Shown in pieces: positions 1-12,491 of a DNA stretch of 64,000 nucleotides. Position 1 is the stretch's first letter. Every line of letters starts with the position of its first letter. The notes under the pieces were generated by a model that saw nothing but the letters and a program-made list of their open reading frames with translations, was not told where the DNA came from and ran no database searches. Origin of the DNA: Clytia hemisphaerica (Eukaryota > Cnidaria > Hydrozoa > Leptothecata > Clytiidae); contig CACVBU010000017.1 in the NCBI GenBank assembly GCA_902728285.1, positions 819,516 to 883,515 on the forward strand, read 5' to 3'. Position numbers and translations under genes: made by a program.

Positions 1-390
1 TCATTTCCTCGCTTAATTGTGTCTAATTATGCCGGAAAAAAGCAAGTATGTAAAAATACATATTTTGATTATTTCAGCATACTGTACTCATTATAAAAAA
101 ACCGGTCTGGCAATGTATTGTTTTAGCTTAATTGTCAACTTTTTCTTTGCTCACATTACCTTTAAAAAAGTACCCTACGAGGGACTGATTTTTTCTATTC
201 TTGCGTTTTTTGTGGCCCTACCTGTGACTTATGGAGGTGAATAAAGATAACCCGAACAGCGGCACCATACCGCTTTTTACCCAAGTAACCTTCCCCTGGG
301 GAAAAATACCTCGGAAATTAATCCTATATACCATGGATGAATCACAATGCCGCCTTCAGTTTTTAAAACGTTAATGCTGATATAATCAAA
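1..390. other. Intergenic start of window, repeat fragment
   Basis: No gene recognised. Roughly positions 60-240 resemble the stretch around 1460-1640 (shared CAATGTATTGTTTTAGC-type wording followed by a T-rich run), so this is probably a degraded dispersed repeat. The open frame across 17-244 has no recognisable domain and lies in the repeat. Confidence 0.4.
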
Positions 391-1164
391 GATTTATTAT
401 ACACTGGATAAGCGACTCATAAAACGATGGAGAGCGAACATTGTATTTTCATTGTTCCAGAAAAAAATTGATGTTCTAGCTTTGTCCGCAAAGGACAACT
501 GTCATGGCGGCTCGAAGATGTCTGATTTTTAAAAATGTTTATCAGTCTTATTTTTAAAAAGTTCTCTAGCTCTTTCTTTTCGTACATTTGCAGAAAAAAA
601 GTTTGAAAATAAGGCTAGCATTCCGAGCTGGATACATTTGTGGAATGTAATGTGAGAAAAACATCATTAGACAAGAAATTCAGACAAAATGCTTATAGTG
701 ACACGAAAATTTCAATTGGAAATATCTTTCCAAGACTGTCCCCAGAAGAGCTGAAATTAACATACATAAGACTTGAGTGTCTTGGCTCCACTGTGGTATG
801 AAAATCCTTTGGAGGCACGTGGTGGCAAGGTGGTTTTTTTTTTAGGTTGAAGTTTGAAAATTTCCGGTGTCAACGTTAAATTTCTTATACACAACACGTC
901 TTTTGCATCTTTCTCACAGCTTGAAACGTCATAACGACTTATAATTAGCAATTAAGTGGAAGAATTTGACTCTCACAGGAAAGTTTTAAGTCTCTTTTGG
1001 GAATTGGATGAGTGATTTTCAATAAGAAATGCAATAAAAATGCTTCGAAAAATCATTTAATAAGGAAAGGAGAGTGAACAATAATATCATTACTGCGGAC
1101 ATAGCTAGTACACGTGAGAAATCGGCAAAAATCTGTTACTTGTATATCCAGTGTATAATAAATC
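391..1164. repeat. Terminal-inverted-repeat element, copy A of a three-copy family
   Basis: The ends are a 20-bp near-perfect inverted repeat: GATTTATTATACACTGGATA at 391-410 and its complement at 1145-1164. A second, inverted copy lies at 54643-55348 and a longer relative at 37502-38589. All share an internal block that includes CTTTGTCCGCAAAGGACAAC. No transposase is visible, so this is a non-autonomous DNA element. Confidence 0.75.
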
Positions 1165-1440
1165 CTTGATATAATTAACATGAAATTATAGATTTTGTAT
1201 TACTTTATCTGAAATGAAATCAACGGAAAATTAATAATGATTAAGTTTTGTTTGATTAACTTTGAGGATTAGAGTATTTTATCAACAAGTGTTTGGTATT
1301 GCGTGAAATATGGATTCTGAGCAAATATACTAGAAAAACGGTAACGGTCAATTTTTTGAACACTAAGTTTCATAAAAAGAACCACACATTGAAGTAGTTT
1401 ACTAACTATCCGAACTCAATGATGGGGAGCCCGAAGGACT

Positions 1441-1720
1441 TAGATGTATCGCCTTAAGCATAGTCATGTAAAAAAACTCTGGTCGAGCAATGTATTGTTT
1501 TTAGCTTTTTTGTCAAATTTTCCTTTTGTTATAAATAAAGTTGCGATATTTGCATACTTTTTGATCACGTTACCAAATTCTCCCCTTGGGATTGGTCTAA
1601 TTTCTAATCACATGATCAAAAAGTTTGCAGAATAAATCGATTTGTGAACTCAAGCTCTAACTGTTAACAAAAGAAAGAAACACAAGCTTTCCAGACCAGG
1701 GCTTTTTATATTGACTGTGC
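1441..1720. repeat. Dispersed repeat fragment shared with 30030-30235
   Basis: Both copies contain a run through CTCCCCTTGGGATT / CTCCTCTTGGATT, then 'CTCAAGCTC', then 'CTTCCAGACC.GGG.TTTT'. The match ends near 'GACTGTGC' / 'GACTATGC'. Non-coding; class not determined. Confidence 0.55.
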
Positions 1721-2487
1721 CTTAACCCTATTTTTATCAGGGGGGGTGTTTTCCACCAGGCTGGCACTCTTTTGCTAATAGCTCACTGAAAATTTTTTTT
1801 AACACTCTGATAGTTCTTGACTTTTAATATAATCCTATTAGCAGCATGTATACCAAATTTTACAATTATACACCGACCAGATCAGGTTTTATCACTTTTT
1901 TGTACAGGCATATCATAAAATCCAGCTAAAACCCTGTAAAATCCAAAAATCTTAAATTTAGCATAACTTTTGATCTAGTCATCCAACTGACTTCAAATTT
2001 TGACAGGTTTTAGGTATCAACAATAAATTCTAAAAAATATTTAAAAAATTTTCAAAAACTGCTGACGTCATCAAAAATGACGTCATTGTTTTTTGAAAAA
2101 ATTTACTCATTTTCTACATGGATTTTAAAGGTCAATTTTATTAGTATGTTTAAAACCGGCGAATATGTTAAAGATATTTATTTTGGCTTTTAGAAATTCA
2201 AAACAGAATTGAAAAATCTCCATTCGTTCAACTTTAATTGCTATTTTATTGAATATTACTTTTTCAATGGTCAGCGATAAATGTATCAGTTTGTGATGAC
2301 GTCACCACCTTTATGATAACGTCATCAACCCAAATTTTCTTCTATGAACTCCTTTTATGGTAGAGAACATTTCTGCCAAATTTCAAGTCCATATCTTTTA
2401 TAGATCAAAAGTTATGCAAGGCTGGTGGAAAACACCCCCCCTTGAGAATACAAAATCAGAAAAAGCCTGATAATAATAGGGTTAAGT
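1721..2487. repeat. Terminal-inverted-repeat element, about 770 bp
   Basis: Left end CTTAACCCTATTTTTATCAG at 1721 is matched by the complement at the right end (CTGATAATAATAGGGTTAAG). Inside each end lies a second inverted block (GGGGGGTGTTTTCCACCAG and its complement). The AT-rich interior with TGATGACGTCA-type words resembles 53250-53830. No coding potential seen. Confidence 0.65.
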
Positions 2488-5118
2488 GAAGCTAGTTTTT
2501 TTTTTGGTTGTGGGTTTTAGTTCTGGTTTTCCATCTCCAAGCGATGGAGTAAAGCATGAATAAAATTTGATGTCTGAAAGTTGAGACACAAAATATTTTT
2601 ACTTAATGACAACGACATGTTTTGATCTAAGTTCTTTTCCTCAGGACACCCTGCATAAAAGTAGGATTCTAGAGTTATGTTGGATTCGAAGGACTATCCT
2701 CTTTTAATATCACAATTACTAGTTAATTATATCGATCACGCTGAAAAATAATTACGATAATGATAAGTATCAATTTTAAAGTGACGTGTTGGCCATTAGA
2801 GAAAATCTTAATTGCACGCTGTAATGAGGTTTTATTGCTACTTTTAGAAAGGGTAAAAGCATCATTAAAATGCCTGTTTAAAAGAGTTGATGAGCACGGT
2901 GCGGTCATATTTCTTTGTGCTAACTGATTGTTGCAATTAAGTTTTAGCGATAAATAAGCTTTGATATAATAGCACAGCGCGACGAATCTAAAAATAGTAA
3001 CAAATCTGTACAAATTTATTCGTTTGTACGAGTTGCAATCCCATCCTCCTTTGCGTTAATTGCTCTTACAACAATAAAAGGTTATAACTTTTATGATTTT
3101 TCAATCATTTCGAAATGAACTGTGGAATTGGAACTCGTACAAATTTCAAACGCTATTAAAATTCAAATCTTTACTTGGCTATTGAAGTGTTGCGTTGTGG
3201 TTGACCTAAGAATAAGGGTTAGGGTAAGGGTCATCGCCTGATGGGGTACAAGTGTATGTAATTCACAAATCTAAGGGGGGGATTTAAGTTTATGGTCGGG
3301 TCCTTATATATGTAGTCAGGGGGGATTCTGAGGAACGTTAGATTATTCATTTATGAGTCGTAGATACATACGTTCTTATTTTTTTGAGTATTTTTGTCCA
3401 TTTTCTTAAGAAATACGGTGTTTTAGAGTCCGCAAAGCCTTAGAATGTTCTTAACCGTTCTTAACATTTTGGCCACCAAAGCCTTATGTCTTATATAGTT
3501 TTTTTCTTATAAAAACGTGTTTTGGAGGTATATGTATACAAGTCTGCAATTTAAACTTTGAAGAACCATCCCTCAATCAGAGGCGCCGGTAACGATATTT
3601 CCTCAATCAAAGTTTTACGTTATATTTTCATTGATTATTCAATGAAGGTGATGTTATTCTTAATTCATTTATTTCAAGTTAGTTTATGATTTATAGATAG
3701 ATAGGCAAGATTTACACAATTACATCAGTAAGGAAAATTTAAAAGAAATAAGTTTGATAAATGTTGCAAATGTCAAAAATGCGTTGATCTAGGCTTAACC
3801 TTTAACAAACTACATTTACTGTTGGAAATATTGCACACTTTAGCAAACAAAATTTACAAGTGGAAAATTATATGGAATTCTTTAGCTTATCCAAAAGTTT
3901 TACTATTCACAAAATCTTTACTTGAAATTGAAAAGAATTGAAGTCATGGCGTACGGTCAAGAACTTCTTTTGGACAGAACGATTTTTAAAATGAAGGTAT
4001 ATGCTTTTCCTAGACGGAGACAGCCATAAAATAGAATGCATCCCTTATCGGGGAAAACTTCGTCGGGGAAAAGTGACGAAATTTTGGACAAATGACGAAT
4101 ATTTTCCCCGACGAAAATTTTCCCCGGCCTTTGGTCTAATTTCTTAGGAAATCGGGTGTTTTAGAGTACACAAAGCCTTAAAATGTTCTTAATTTTTATG
4201 TATTCTTATCTTCTTTAAAAAACGTGTATGAGATTAAAAACGAGTGAATTCGCTGCAAGAATTAACCTTTTTGTGACTTGAAAGGTTTATCACACCCCCT
4301 TCTCACAGACTCCGTAGGATTTTTTCATTCAGTGGGAATAAAAATAACGGACTGAAACTTGATGAGGGTTTCAATTCTTTTGTTTTCGACAGAAAATCCA
4401 GTGGGGATCGGAAAAATAGCATAATATTTTGATTATTTTCAGTGGGAACAAAAATTGGTCGGAGAATTTTCTACCGCGGGGACGATATTTTGGACAATTG
4501 GTGGATTGCCTTAGTCTTATCCTCCTTTTGGTCTTGCAACTTGTCAATTTTTTTTGAAATTTTCAATTTCTAAAGAAGGCTTTAAACTAGTGTAGATGTT
4601 ATGCGAAGTACTAGGTACAATGGATAATGGCATATCATGTCTCTTTAAACTTTATTATTTCCAAAGTATCTTTAACCAACATGCTTTTGTATAGCACGTT
4701 ATCTGCGTTCGAGCTTAAACCACAAATTCTGTTAAATATTTTTTTTGATGTTATATCCACTTTCGGTTACATAAGTATATAGAAAGCGTAAAGTCTATCT
4801 AGTAGTGGTAAATATATTCGACCTCTTATCTTTAAACCCTAAAGCAAGACAAAAACTACCGCTATATCTTTACCAAATAAATGTGTTCTATAACTACGAT
4901 AGAGTGCCTTTAACTCGAATTTTCCATCGCACTTTTCCAACAACACCGTCACTTTAGCTTTCTGATTTAGGTTCCTTTTCCAGTTTTGATATATCAGTCA
5001 AAAAAAATTCTATCAAAATAACATTAATTTACTGAAAAAGGTGGTGTTGCCTGAAAAAGAAATATAATTTTCATTGCCCTCCCAGCGGATTTTATTAAAG
5101 CTACTTCCTATTCATAAA
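2488..5118. other. Gene-free stretch with scattered repeat fragments
   Basis: No open frame here resembles a known protein. It holds two fragments of the 'TTCTTAAC' family (about 3370-3530 and 4133-4230; fuller copy at 17575-17735). It also holds one arm of the 'CACCCCCTTCTCACAG' family (about 4292-4500). The rest is AT-rich sequence in which I see nothing. Confidence 0.5.
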
Positions 5119-5158
5119 AATTGGTAATTGTTTGGATACGAGGCAAGTGATGTTCGTG

Positions 5159-5463
5159 CAGGGGAGGGTACTAAGGTTACGATCTGACGGGTATGTGTCG
5201 CCCGACTTTCGACCCTTGAATCCTTAGTGGGACTAAAAAGGAGAAAAAATAGGAAAATTCTGCGATTTTTTCGACCCTTATTGGGACTAATTTGACCAAA
5301 TTTTGTTCTTTCAAAGAGCAAAAAGTATTTTTCTGTTTTTCCGACCCTTAGTGGGACTGAAATTTAATTTTTTTCCAACCCTTACAGGGACTTTAAGGTC
5401 CCAAAAAGGCACCCTTAAGGGCGGTACATACGCGTATCCTTCACTTGCCTAAGCCCCCCCGGG
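5159..5463. mobile_element. hAT-like MITE with 8-bp target duplication, inserted in an older hairpin MITE
   Basis: The element begins CAGGGGAGGGTACTAAGG and ends CCTAAGCCCCCCCGGG. It is flanked by a perfect 8-bp direct repeat TGTTCGTG at 5151-5158 and 5464-5471. Removing it joins two halves of a sequence also found at 48001-48053 (ACGAGGCAAGTG...TTCGTGACG). An 8-bp duplication and CAGGGG ends are typical of hAT elements. Relatives lie at 34745-35000 and 35423-35667. Confidence 0.8.
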
Positions 5464-5632
5464 TGTTCGTGACGGAATTTTAATAAAAGGTCTATTCATT
5501 TCTGATGTTCCTGATTCAGAAAATCAAATTATTTCGGGGATTTAATTCTCTTAGGGGTTAGAAAAGATTACGTTATACACTTTCTAGACATTGGAAAGGA
5601 AAATCTAATGAGTTACTGTTCTTTTTTCTTAG

Positions 5633-5665
5633 AAATCAGCGTTCCTGATCGACAACTCCCACAAA
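5633..5665 (+). promoter_or_regulatory. 3' splice acceptor and short leader before the first DEG/ENaC start codon
   Basis: A pyrimidine-rich tract ending TTTTTTCTTAG stops at 5632, only 33 nt before the ATG. The gene therefore has an upstream non-coding exon or receives a trans-spliced leader. No TATA-like promoter is evident nearby. Confidence 0.45.
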
Positions 5666-8600
5666 ATGGAGGGACAAAAAGCAAAGGAGAAATTAAAGAC
5701 AAAATGGAAAGATTTGTATTCAAGTTGCAGTTTTGATGGTTTTCATTACATCTTTGACGAGCGTGGTTTTCTTCGAATCTTTTGGTTATTGATGGTCCTG
5801 GGTGCAACAGCTCTCAGCATTGTGCTTTTCTATGGTGTCATCGAAGAATATTATAACTTTAAATCTCACACAAGTATTGAAGAAGTATTAAGCAATGATA
5901 AGGTTGAATTTCCAACTGTAACTATTTGTAATATAAACGCTGTCTCTAAGAGGAAAATTGAAAAAGCAGGGTACAATTCAAGTGTAGAGGAAATTGTCTC
6001 ATTTTACCAGGACTTACGAGAAGGTCATTTCAACGCCAATAAAAGTAATAAGGTTTTGGAAGAGCTGAAAGCGAACGGGTTAACAAAAATGGGTGATCTT
6101 TTGAAACACTTTGAATACACATTTGGTGAGATTATGGAAGATTCCGTTTTAAAAGATATAGCACCAAGACCATGTATGTTTAAGGACCGAGAATGCAATA
6201 AGGATGAATTTACAGAAGTCATTTCTGCCCACTATGGTTTGTGTTATCAATTCAACTCCATCTACTTGGAAATGAATCGTCTCTATGCAAACGAAGCTGG
6301 AGAAGGAGCCGGTTTGAGATTATATTTGAACATTGACGAAGAAGATCTGTTGGTCAGTAATGTTCCATTTACTGGATTACAAGTTTTCGTTCATCCCTTT
6401 GGAGAGCCGTTTGAATCTGCAATTGCCAGAAGAGTCCCCATCAGTCCCGGATCAATGAATTATATACATATTGATTACAGACAGGTAACATATTCTTAAT
6501 TTTCATCCTTGAGGTTTCCGTTCATGATCTTACGTAAATATGCTTTCAAATGAAGTCATAGTAAGCTCGTGTGCCTTTCTCAATGAATATAATAACAGAG
6601 ATATTCCTTTGCAATCATTATCATACACGTCCCATTCTGCATGTAGAAAGAAAGAACCATTCTAACATTTATGGTCACATACTTCCTTGGTTAGAATTGT
6701 TCTAATAGGATATTGAATTGAGACAAGGGTGTCATTTTCATATCATTCATTCACAACCAGTATATATAATCAATCATTTCCTTTGGCTTTTTAGTGGGAG
6801 TTATTAGAATCACCATATGCTTCAGCTTGCGCTTCCAAAAACTACAATCTGGTCAAGAAAATTGTCCCATACTCACAATCGATGTGCTCGGTCGACTGCA
6901 CCATGTCAAAGATGATGGATAAATGTGGTTGTGTTTCTGAAGAGTTCGCAAACCATTTAGGTAATTCTGATCCATCTGCTCAACTTAGCTCAACTCTCTC
7001 AAAAACTCTTAGTCGAGATGTGTTGAAACCAAAATAATAATAATTATTTTGCTTTCCAGGATTTTTAACACCCCTGAAAAGTTTGGTCTACGGTGAAATC
7101 AATAGCCTGAAATTTTGTGGATGGGCTTTTACCGCAAATGAGTAAAATTTTGAAAATTTGGATTGAAATAGATTTCAAAAAGTTCAACTCGTTTGGAAAT
7201 GAAACTCATTTGATTAATTTCCATCCTCACTGAGCCTCATTTCCCTTGTCTTGAGAAAAGGTTTAAAATCTTATACTAAATTTGCAATATTTTTCTCTTT
7301 TATTTACAGAGGATAAAAACAAGACTTGCAAATACAATCAAATCCAATGTGTCGAACAAATGCTTGGTAAGCACCTCCAAATGTCTTTGTAGTGTTTAAA
7401 AAAATAGGATATAAAAAATCTTTCTTTTTCCCTGAGGCTCATTCCCGACTAAATAGAAAAATATTATCAAAGGCATTTAATACATGTATAATACATGTAA
7501 AACGGGCTCTTCCAGAAAAAAACCATTCATGGGGGGTGGAGGATATATTGTCCAGGGGTAAATATTTGTGTCCAGGGGGTCAATTCGATGCTTGTCCAGG
7601 GGTGAAACACGTGTCCAGGGGGTGAAAAATCGAAATGTCCAGGGGTAGATCAAAGACAAAATAATATATCCTCCACCCCCCATGAACGAATTTTTTCTGG
7701 AAGAGCCCAACTTACTTACTGTATGACCAACAATAGTTGAGAATTTTCGGAGATCTTTTTGCCATTAAAATTTTCTAACATAAAGCGTGTGAAGTAAAAG
7801 GAATATTTTAGTCTTAATCGCAGACCTTTATAGATATACTTCCTATAAGGAACTATTTTCGCTAGAGGATAGGCAGAAGTCTAGAAACATTTTGATACAA
7901 AGATATTTATAATGAATTTTACTTATGCGTTCTTCCTAATCAGGAAATCTCCAACAAATGCTACATACATGCAGAGTCCAATGTCCCCGGCAATGTTTGG
8001 TCACCAAGTATGGAATCTCAACTGGTCAAACAGCTATGGGAAACTCAAAAGTTTACAAAATGCTGAAACAAAAACACAATAAAACCATAGATGAAGGATA
8101 CGCCTTCATAAAGTAAGTTGATGTTATGATGACTCATCGCTTACCAAACACGATTCTAACCTTCTTACTTTCTGAATCAAAAAGATATGAGCATCCACGT
8201 GCTTCAGTTTTTTTTACATCCTCATAAAACTCGGCAAAATACTTCTTCTTAGTATTGTCTAATAAGAACTGATTAAATCAAAAATCAATTTTTAATACAG
8301 TTGAAACTCCGTAACTCGAACACCCCGGCTCGGAAACGCACGGAAGACACTAATTTGCTCGAGTAATAGAGTAACGTTTATAACGCAGTGTAAACTGTAA
8401 GTGACCATGAGACTTGTTCGAGTTAAGGAGACATTCGAGTTATAGAGGTTCGAGTTATTGATACTTCACTGTATTTGTTTTTTTTCTCGTAGTAAAAATG
8501 TATTTGGAATTGATGTCACATTCTCTGATATCGTCTACTTGAAAGAAACCATGTCACCTGCTCAAAACTGGATCTCTGTATTGAGTGAGTATTAAACTAT

Positions 8601-9568
8601 TTATATTTGTAACTTTAATATGGAAAATTGTGCCTGCTTATAATGCAAAGTCTTTTTCTGATCTATTCATTCTTGTATTCGTTTAATTTTTTCACATTTG
8701 AGTTAATGATTACATCAGGGTCAAAAATAATGTAGCACCGAAATCAAATCAAACGCTCCTTTTGACAGTCCGCAGCATATCTTCTTAACCCTTTGAGTGC
8801 GTTTTTTTTTTGAAAAAGTTGAAATTTTTTTAATTTTTCTTTTGAAACTTAAAACTCTAAACTGCCATAAAAGCTTGTAGCTTATGATTTAGAAGATGGT
8901 TTTGGTACCATATTAGAAAGCTATTTGTACACTCTTTCTAAAAACATTCGGTTTATGCCCCTTTAAATCGAGTGGTCAAGAGCTATGACCTAAAGTCTGA
9001 GACTCAGTATTTTGGCTTGTTTTGAACGCATATGCGCGTCTCTAATATGGTCTAAGGGTTAATTAAGTTAATATTCATCTGGTGGTTGTTGGTGGAGCAG
9101 GGAGTTAGGGAGTCTATACCCTATTCATTTCATACCGAGTTTATGTATGTGTGCTTTTCAGCGACGGAGACGGTAAGGTTCTGATTTGACTAGATCATGA
9201 CCAACTGAGGACGACGGTAAATCAGTACTTTTACCGTCCTCGATTTTGCGGGTCAGAATTGTGGGTTTTCCCAAATCACTTCAGTCACTTTACCGTCCTC
9301 AAAAGTGCAAATACATAAACTCGATTATGCTAGACCTGGGAGGTCTTTAAGAGTCTTTTGTTGTTAACAATATCCACTAGCTTATAATTGTTTGTATTTT
9401 TCTTTCTCAGGTACTATTGGAGGAAGTTTAGGACTTGCAATGGGATGTAGTGTTGTCACTTTCATCGAATTTATTGTTTTTGGTATTCAAGCGCTTTATT
9501 GGTACTGCAAATACAAATTGAGTGACGATTGTACGTCCCCACAAAAAGCTAATGCCATACAAACTTAA
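5666..9568 (+). CDS. DEG/ENaC-family ion channel subunit, 486 aa, six exons
   Basis: Exons: 5666-6484, 6795-6960, 7310-7366, 7944-8112, 8493-8584, 9411-9568. All junctions are GT/AG and phases join exactly (1461 nt including the stop). The protein should be a plasma-membrane subunit of a trimeric, sodium-permeable DEG/ENaC channel. Visible features: short cytosolic N-terminus, TM1 at about residues 36-58, the post-TM1 signature FPTVTICN (82-89), and a large cysteine-rich ectodomain. Its thumb cluster has Cys304, Cys308, Cys317 and Cys319. TM2 begins near IGGSLGLAMGCS (437-448), and the cytosolic tail is short. The overall shape is that of hydrozoan HyNaC subunits, which are gated by neuropeptides; that ligand is inference here. 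The usual His-Gly before TM1 is Asp24-Gly25, and the filter triplet is Gly446-Cys447-Ser448. The gene downstream at 16113 is a tandem paralogue. Confidence 0.9.
7504..7708. repeat. Fold-back element with internal GTCCAGGGG minisatellite, in intron 3 of the first channel gene
   Basis: GGGCTCTTCCAG at 7504 and CTGGAAGAGCCC ending at 7708 begin inverted arms of about 44 bp that include a block TGGAGGATATA. Between the arms, 'GTCCAGGGGT' is repeated several times in a row. Open frames through this interval are artefacts of the repeat. Confidence 0.75.
8298..8471. repeat. MITE with TA target duplication in intron 4 of the first channel gene
   Basis: Ends CAGTTGAAACTCC and its imperfect complement (GATACTTCACTG) are flanked by TA at 8296-8297 and 8472-8473. 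The interior is rich in AACTCGA / TCGAGTT. Related fragments occur near 43710-43868 and 49110-49275. TA duplications suggest mobilisation by a Tc1/mariner-type transposase. Confidence 0.65.
9137..9322. repeat. MITE in intron 5 of the first channel gene
   Basis: Inverted ends GAGTTTATGTATGTGTGC and (AAAAGT)GCAAATACATAAACTC enclose GACGGTAA / TTACCGTC inverted blocks. Non-coding. Confidence 0.65.
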
Positions 9569-11887
9569 AAATGACACAAATCTTTGATCAAAATTCCTTT
9601 TTTAGTGAGTTAAGCACCCCTTTTTCCCAAGCCTCGTGGGACCCCTACCAAAATTTGCCAAAGTATCGTCCCCTGCGCGAAATTAATCTAATGTTTATCC
9701 TCGCTAGAATGAAATAATCTGAAAAATAATATGCATTTGGCGACTTTTTTCACAAGAACTGATACTTTTGCCTGGATCTTGGCTGTCATATATATTTTTC
9801 ATGATTTTTAGAATCGAATCTAGTTCTTAAGAAACTCTTTTTGCTCTGGGCTGAGAAAGAAAATGGATGAATTCTCAAATATTATGCATTATGCATTATG
9901 CAATATGCATTATGTTTCATGCATTTTGGACCTGCCGTTTTCTTATTCTTATTTTATACCAGTGGCTCAATTTAGTAATAAATTAAACGCAGTAGGATTC
10001 CTTAGACTTTTAGTAACCTTTTTGTTTCCCTGCCGTCCATTTAAAAACTACAATTTATACTGTAATGTTGTAAGTAATGCAATGTGTGTTTTCAATTTAA
10101 AAATTGTGGTATTTTATAACAAAATTTTTCTTTTTATGTATTTTAAACGTGTATTTTGTAGATTTATCAATAACATCATATAATTATTTATCAACTAAAG
10201 ACCTACATGGTCTCATCCGTTTTAGTAGCTAAAGAAATACAGTAACTATATATTTTTTACAGATCATGCAGGGTCATTTTATTTTCCTTTCATTTCTATA
10301 TGACACTGTGTGTATTCATTTTGACCAGACTGTTGCAATTTTAAAATTTGGAAAGCTGATGGTCGTACTCGTTGCTTTTTTGATCTTCCACAATTGAGCT
10401 AATACGTACATCCCTGTCTCAGTGACCTTGTGTGAGATTTATCTCAGGGGTAAGGGGTTATTTAGAAGGTATTCGAAATTAAGGACATGTAGCGTTCGTT
10501 TCCTTTGTTTATTATTCTATTTTATGTGAAAAATTCCTCACTGATCATTTTAGGGTCATTTTTACAACCTTCTGTAACCACCTATGCAATAAAGATAATA
10601 TTAATACTCCACACTGGCATGTGTACACACTTTAAAAGGTCATGGCTCTGTAAGAAAATCTACCCAGGTTGGCACACCTACTTTAATTTTTCATCCAGAT
10701 TTGGGATGAATATCAGATGAGCTTTTGAGTACGTATTTGGCTAAACCAAAACAATCGCACCAAAATCAAGCATCAACAGCATCAATCATGAACAAAAACA
10801 TTAGGACCCAGTCGCTTTGGAAATTGCACTCGTTATCATGATGATAATTACGTATACAAATTATACAAAATAGTTTTAAGAATAGACCTGCTGATATTAT
10901 CAGGTCGAACGATTTCATTGCGAAAAATTCATACCTTGTATTAAAGTAGGATTTTGCTTGTGTGTTTTATGTATTGTGTGCAGTAACCAAAAGGAACTAC
11001 CTTCGTGATACTTCTTGATAAAGGAAGGTCACGAGAAAAGTTATCATTGATACTTTTGACCACGAATATTTTGAAATTTTCTTAAGATGTACATCAATCT
11101 GTATGGAAATAGTTATACAATCTTTTTATTGTGGGATAATTTTAATATATACCGACACGTTCCTGAATGCTTTTAAAGTTTTAGTTTCTCACAGAATTCG
11201 AAACTATTCACGGTGAGAGGAATGTGTATTGGGTTGAAGAGCATCTACACTGTTGACTGTCGATTTGAAAGTTTTTGCATCCTTGGACTAGGAAGTCGCT
11301 TATACCAGACGTCACCTGCGTTTTTTCTACGCAATTAACGTCTATTCCACTTTGTGACTTTTTCGAATGTTTTGAGCCCAGGTTACGTTTTCGGACTCCA
11401 AACAATCGATTTTTTAACGTCACTTTGACCTTTCGAAGCTCTTGCAGTAGCAAAAAAATCGGTTTTGCGTCAAAGTACTTGTAAGGCTTCTATTTTTCAA
11501 AAATTCTCAAAATGGAACTCATTAAGAACCCGGTTTTTGATGAGGTGCTCGCTAACTAGGAAGAGGCTAGAGAAAAGTGTTGCGTGTTGCGAGACTGATG
11601 AAATGAAGCCAAAGATTAGAGAAGAATCTTTAACTTTTCCCACGCAAAGGAAAGTAATTATATCCTGAAATTTGCGTTGCATTTCGGACGAGGGATTCAA
11701 TTTAGCGTTTTTTCTATTCTCAAATTTAAAAAAATCTTGTGGTAAATTTTATATATTCATGTTTATAAATTCAATCTTCTATATTGCTATGGTTTGCAAA
11801 CTACACGACCCGATCAGCACAAGTGTCGGAAATAAGTGGTTTTAAATCCTTTAAAATTCAACTCTAATCAAACAAAGTTTTCATTAA
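9569..11887. other. Downstream region of the first channel gene; no gene seen
   Basis: A possible poly(A) signal AATAAA lies at 10588-10593, about 1 kb past the stop. A short tandem of TTATGCA-type units is at 9882-9916. Open frames here are low-complexity and match nothing I recognise. Confidence 0.4.
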
Positions 11888-11983
11888 CCAGCTGCCACAC
11901 AACGTTGTTTCAACGTTTATCTAATGTTCATAACGTCCATATTACGTTAGGTGAACGTTGAAACAACGTTGTGTGCCAGCTGG
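11888..11983. repeat. Short ACGTT-rich palindromic element, copy 1 of 5
   Basis: Begins CCAGCTGCCACACAACGTTG and ends with the complementary AACGTTGTGTGCCAGCTGG. The whole unit is an imperfect palindrome built from AACGTT/ACGTC words. Other copies: 50799-50886, 60573-60662, 61395-61499, 63483-63579. Confidence 0.8.
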
Positions 11984-12067
11984 GATACAGACACTAATGG
12001 GGATGAGGCTAAAATTGTCACTTTTCTCATATTGTGATCACTTTTCTACAATTAAATCATACATATA

Positions 12068-12491
12068 CCTTATCGGCCCTTTTTATGCCGGCCCTTATTG
12101 GTGTTGTTTTTAGGCCCGTGGCGAAATAAGGGCCGGTGCAAAAACTTTTTTGCAATTTTTACCTAGAAGTGGCGTTAATTTTTTCTCAATTTAAAAGATT
12201 TTAGGCATGTAAAGAATGAAAACGATCCATTTTTTTACTCTATATCCAAAACTTCACGAAAAGCAATGATTTTCAATGGATTTCAACAGTTTAATACAAC
12301 AGATGACATTTTAATTTAAATTTCAGTCAATACGGCTTAATGTTTTGAAGCCTGAATAGAGATTTTCACAAGTTTTGGCGTTATTTACGGTCCTAATTGG
12401 CGTAAGCCCAAAATCAGGCTGTGGTGGAATAAGGGCCGGCGTAAAAGGGACCGGCGTTAAATTAGAGCTGGCGTAAAAAGGGCCGATAAGG
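12068..12491. repeat. MITE with TA target duplication (CCTTATCGG ends)
   Basis: CCTTATCGGCCCTTTTTA at the left end and TAAAAAGGGCCGATAAGG at the right end are near-perfect complements. TA lies directly outside on both sides (12066-12067 and 12492-12493). A degraded relative lies at 18327-18517 in intron 2 of the second channel gene. Confidence 0.75.

Noticed and set aside
9863-10183. 106-codon open frame after the first channel gene
   Set aside because: It starts in a TTATGCA-type tandem and has no recognisable domain; probably 3' UTR or intergenic.
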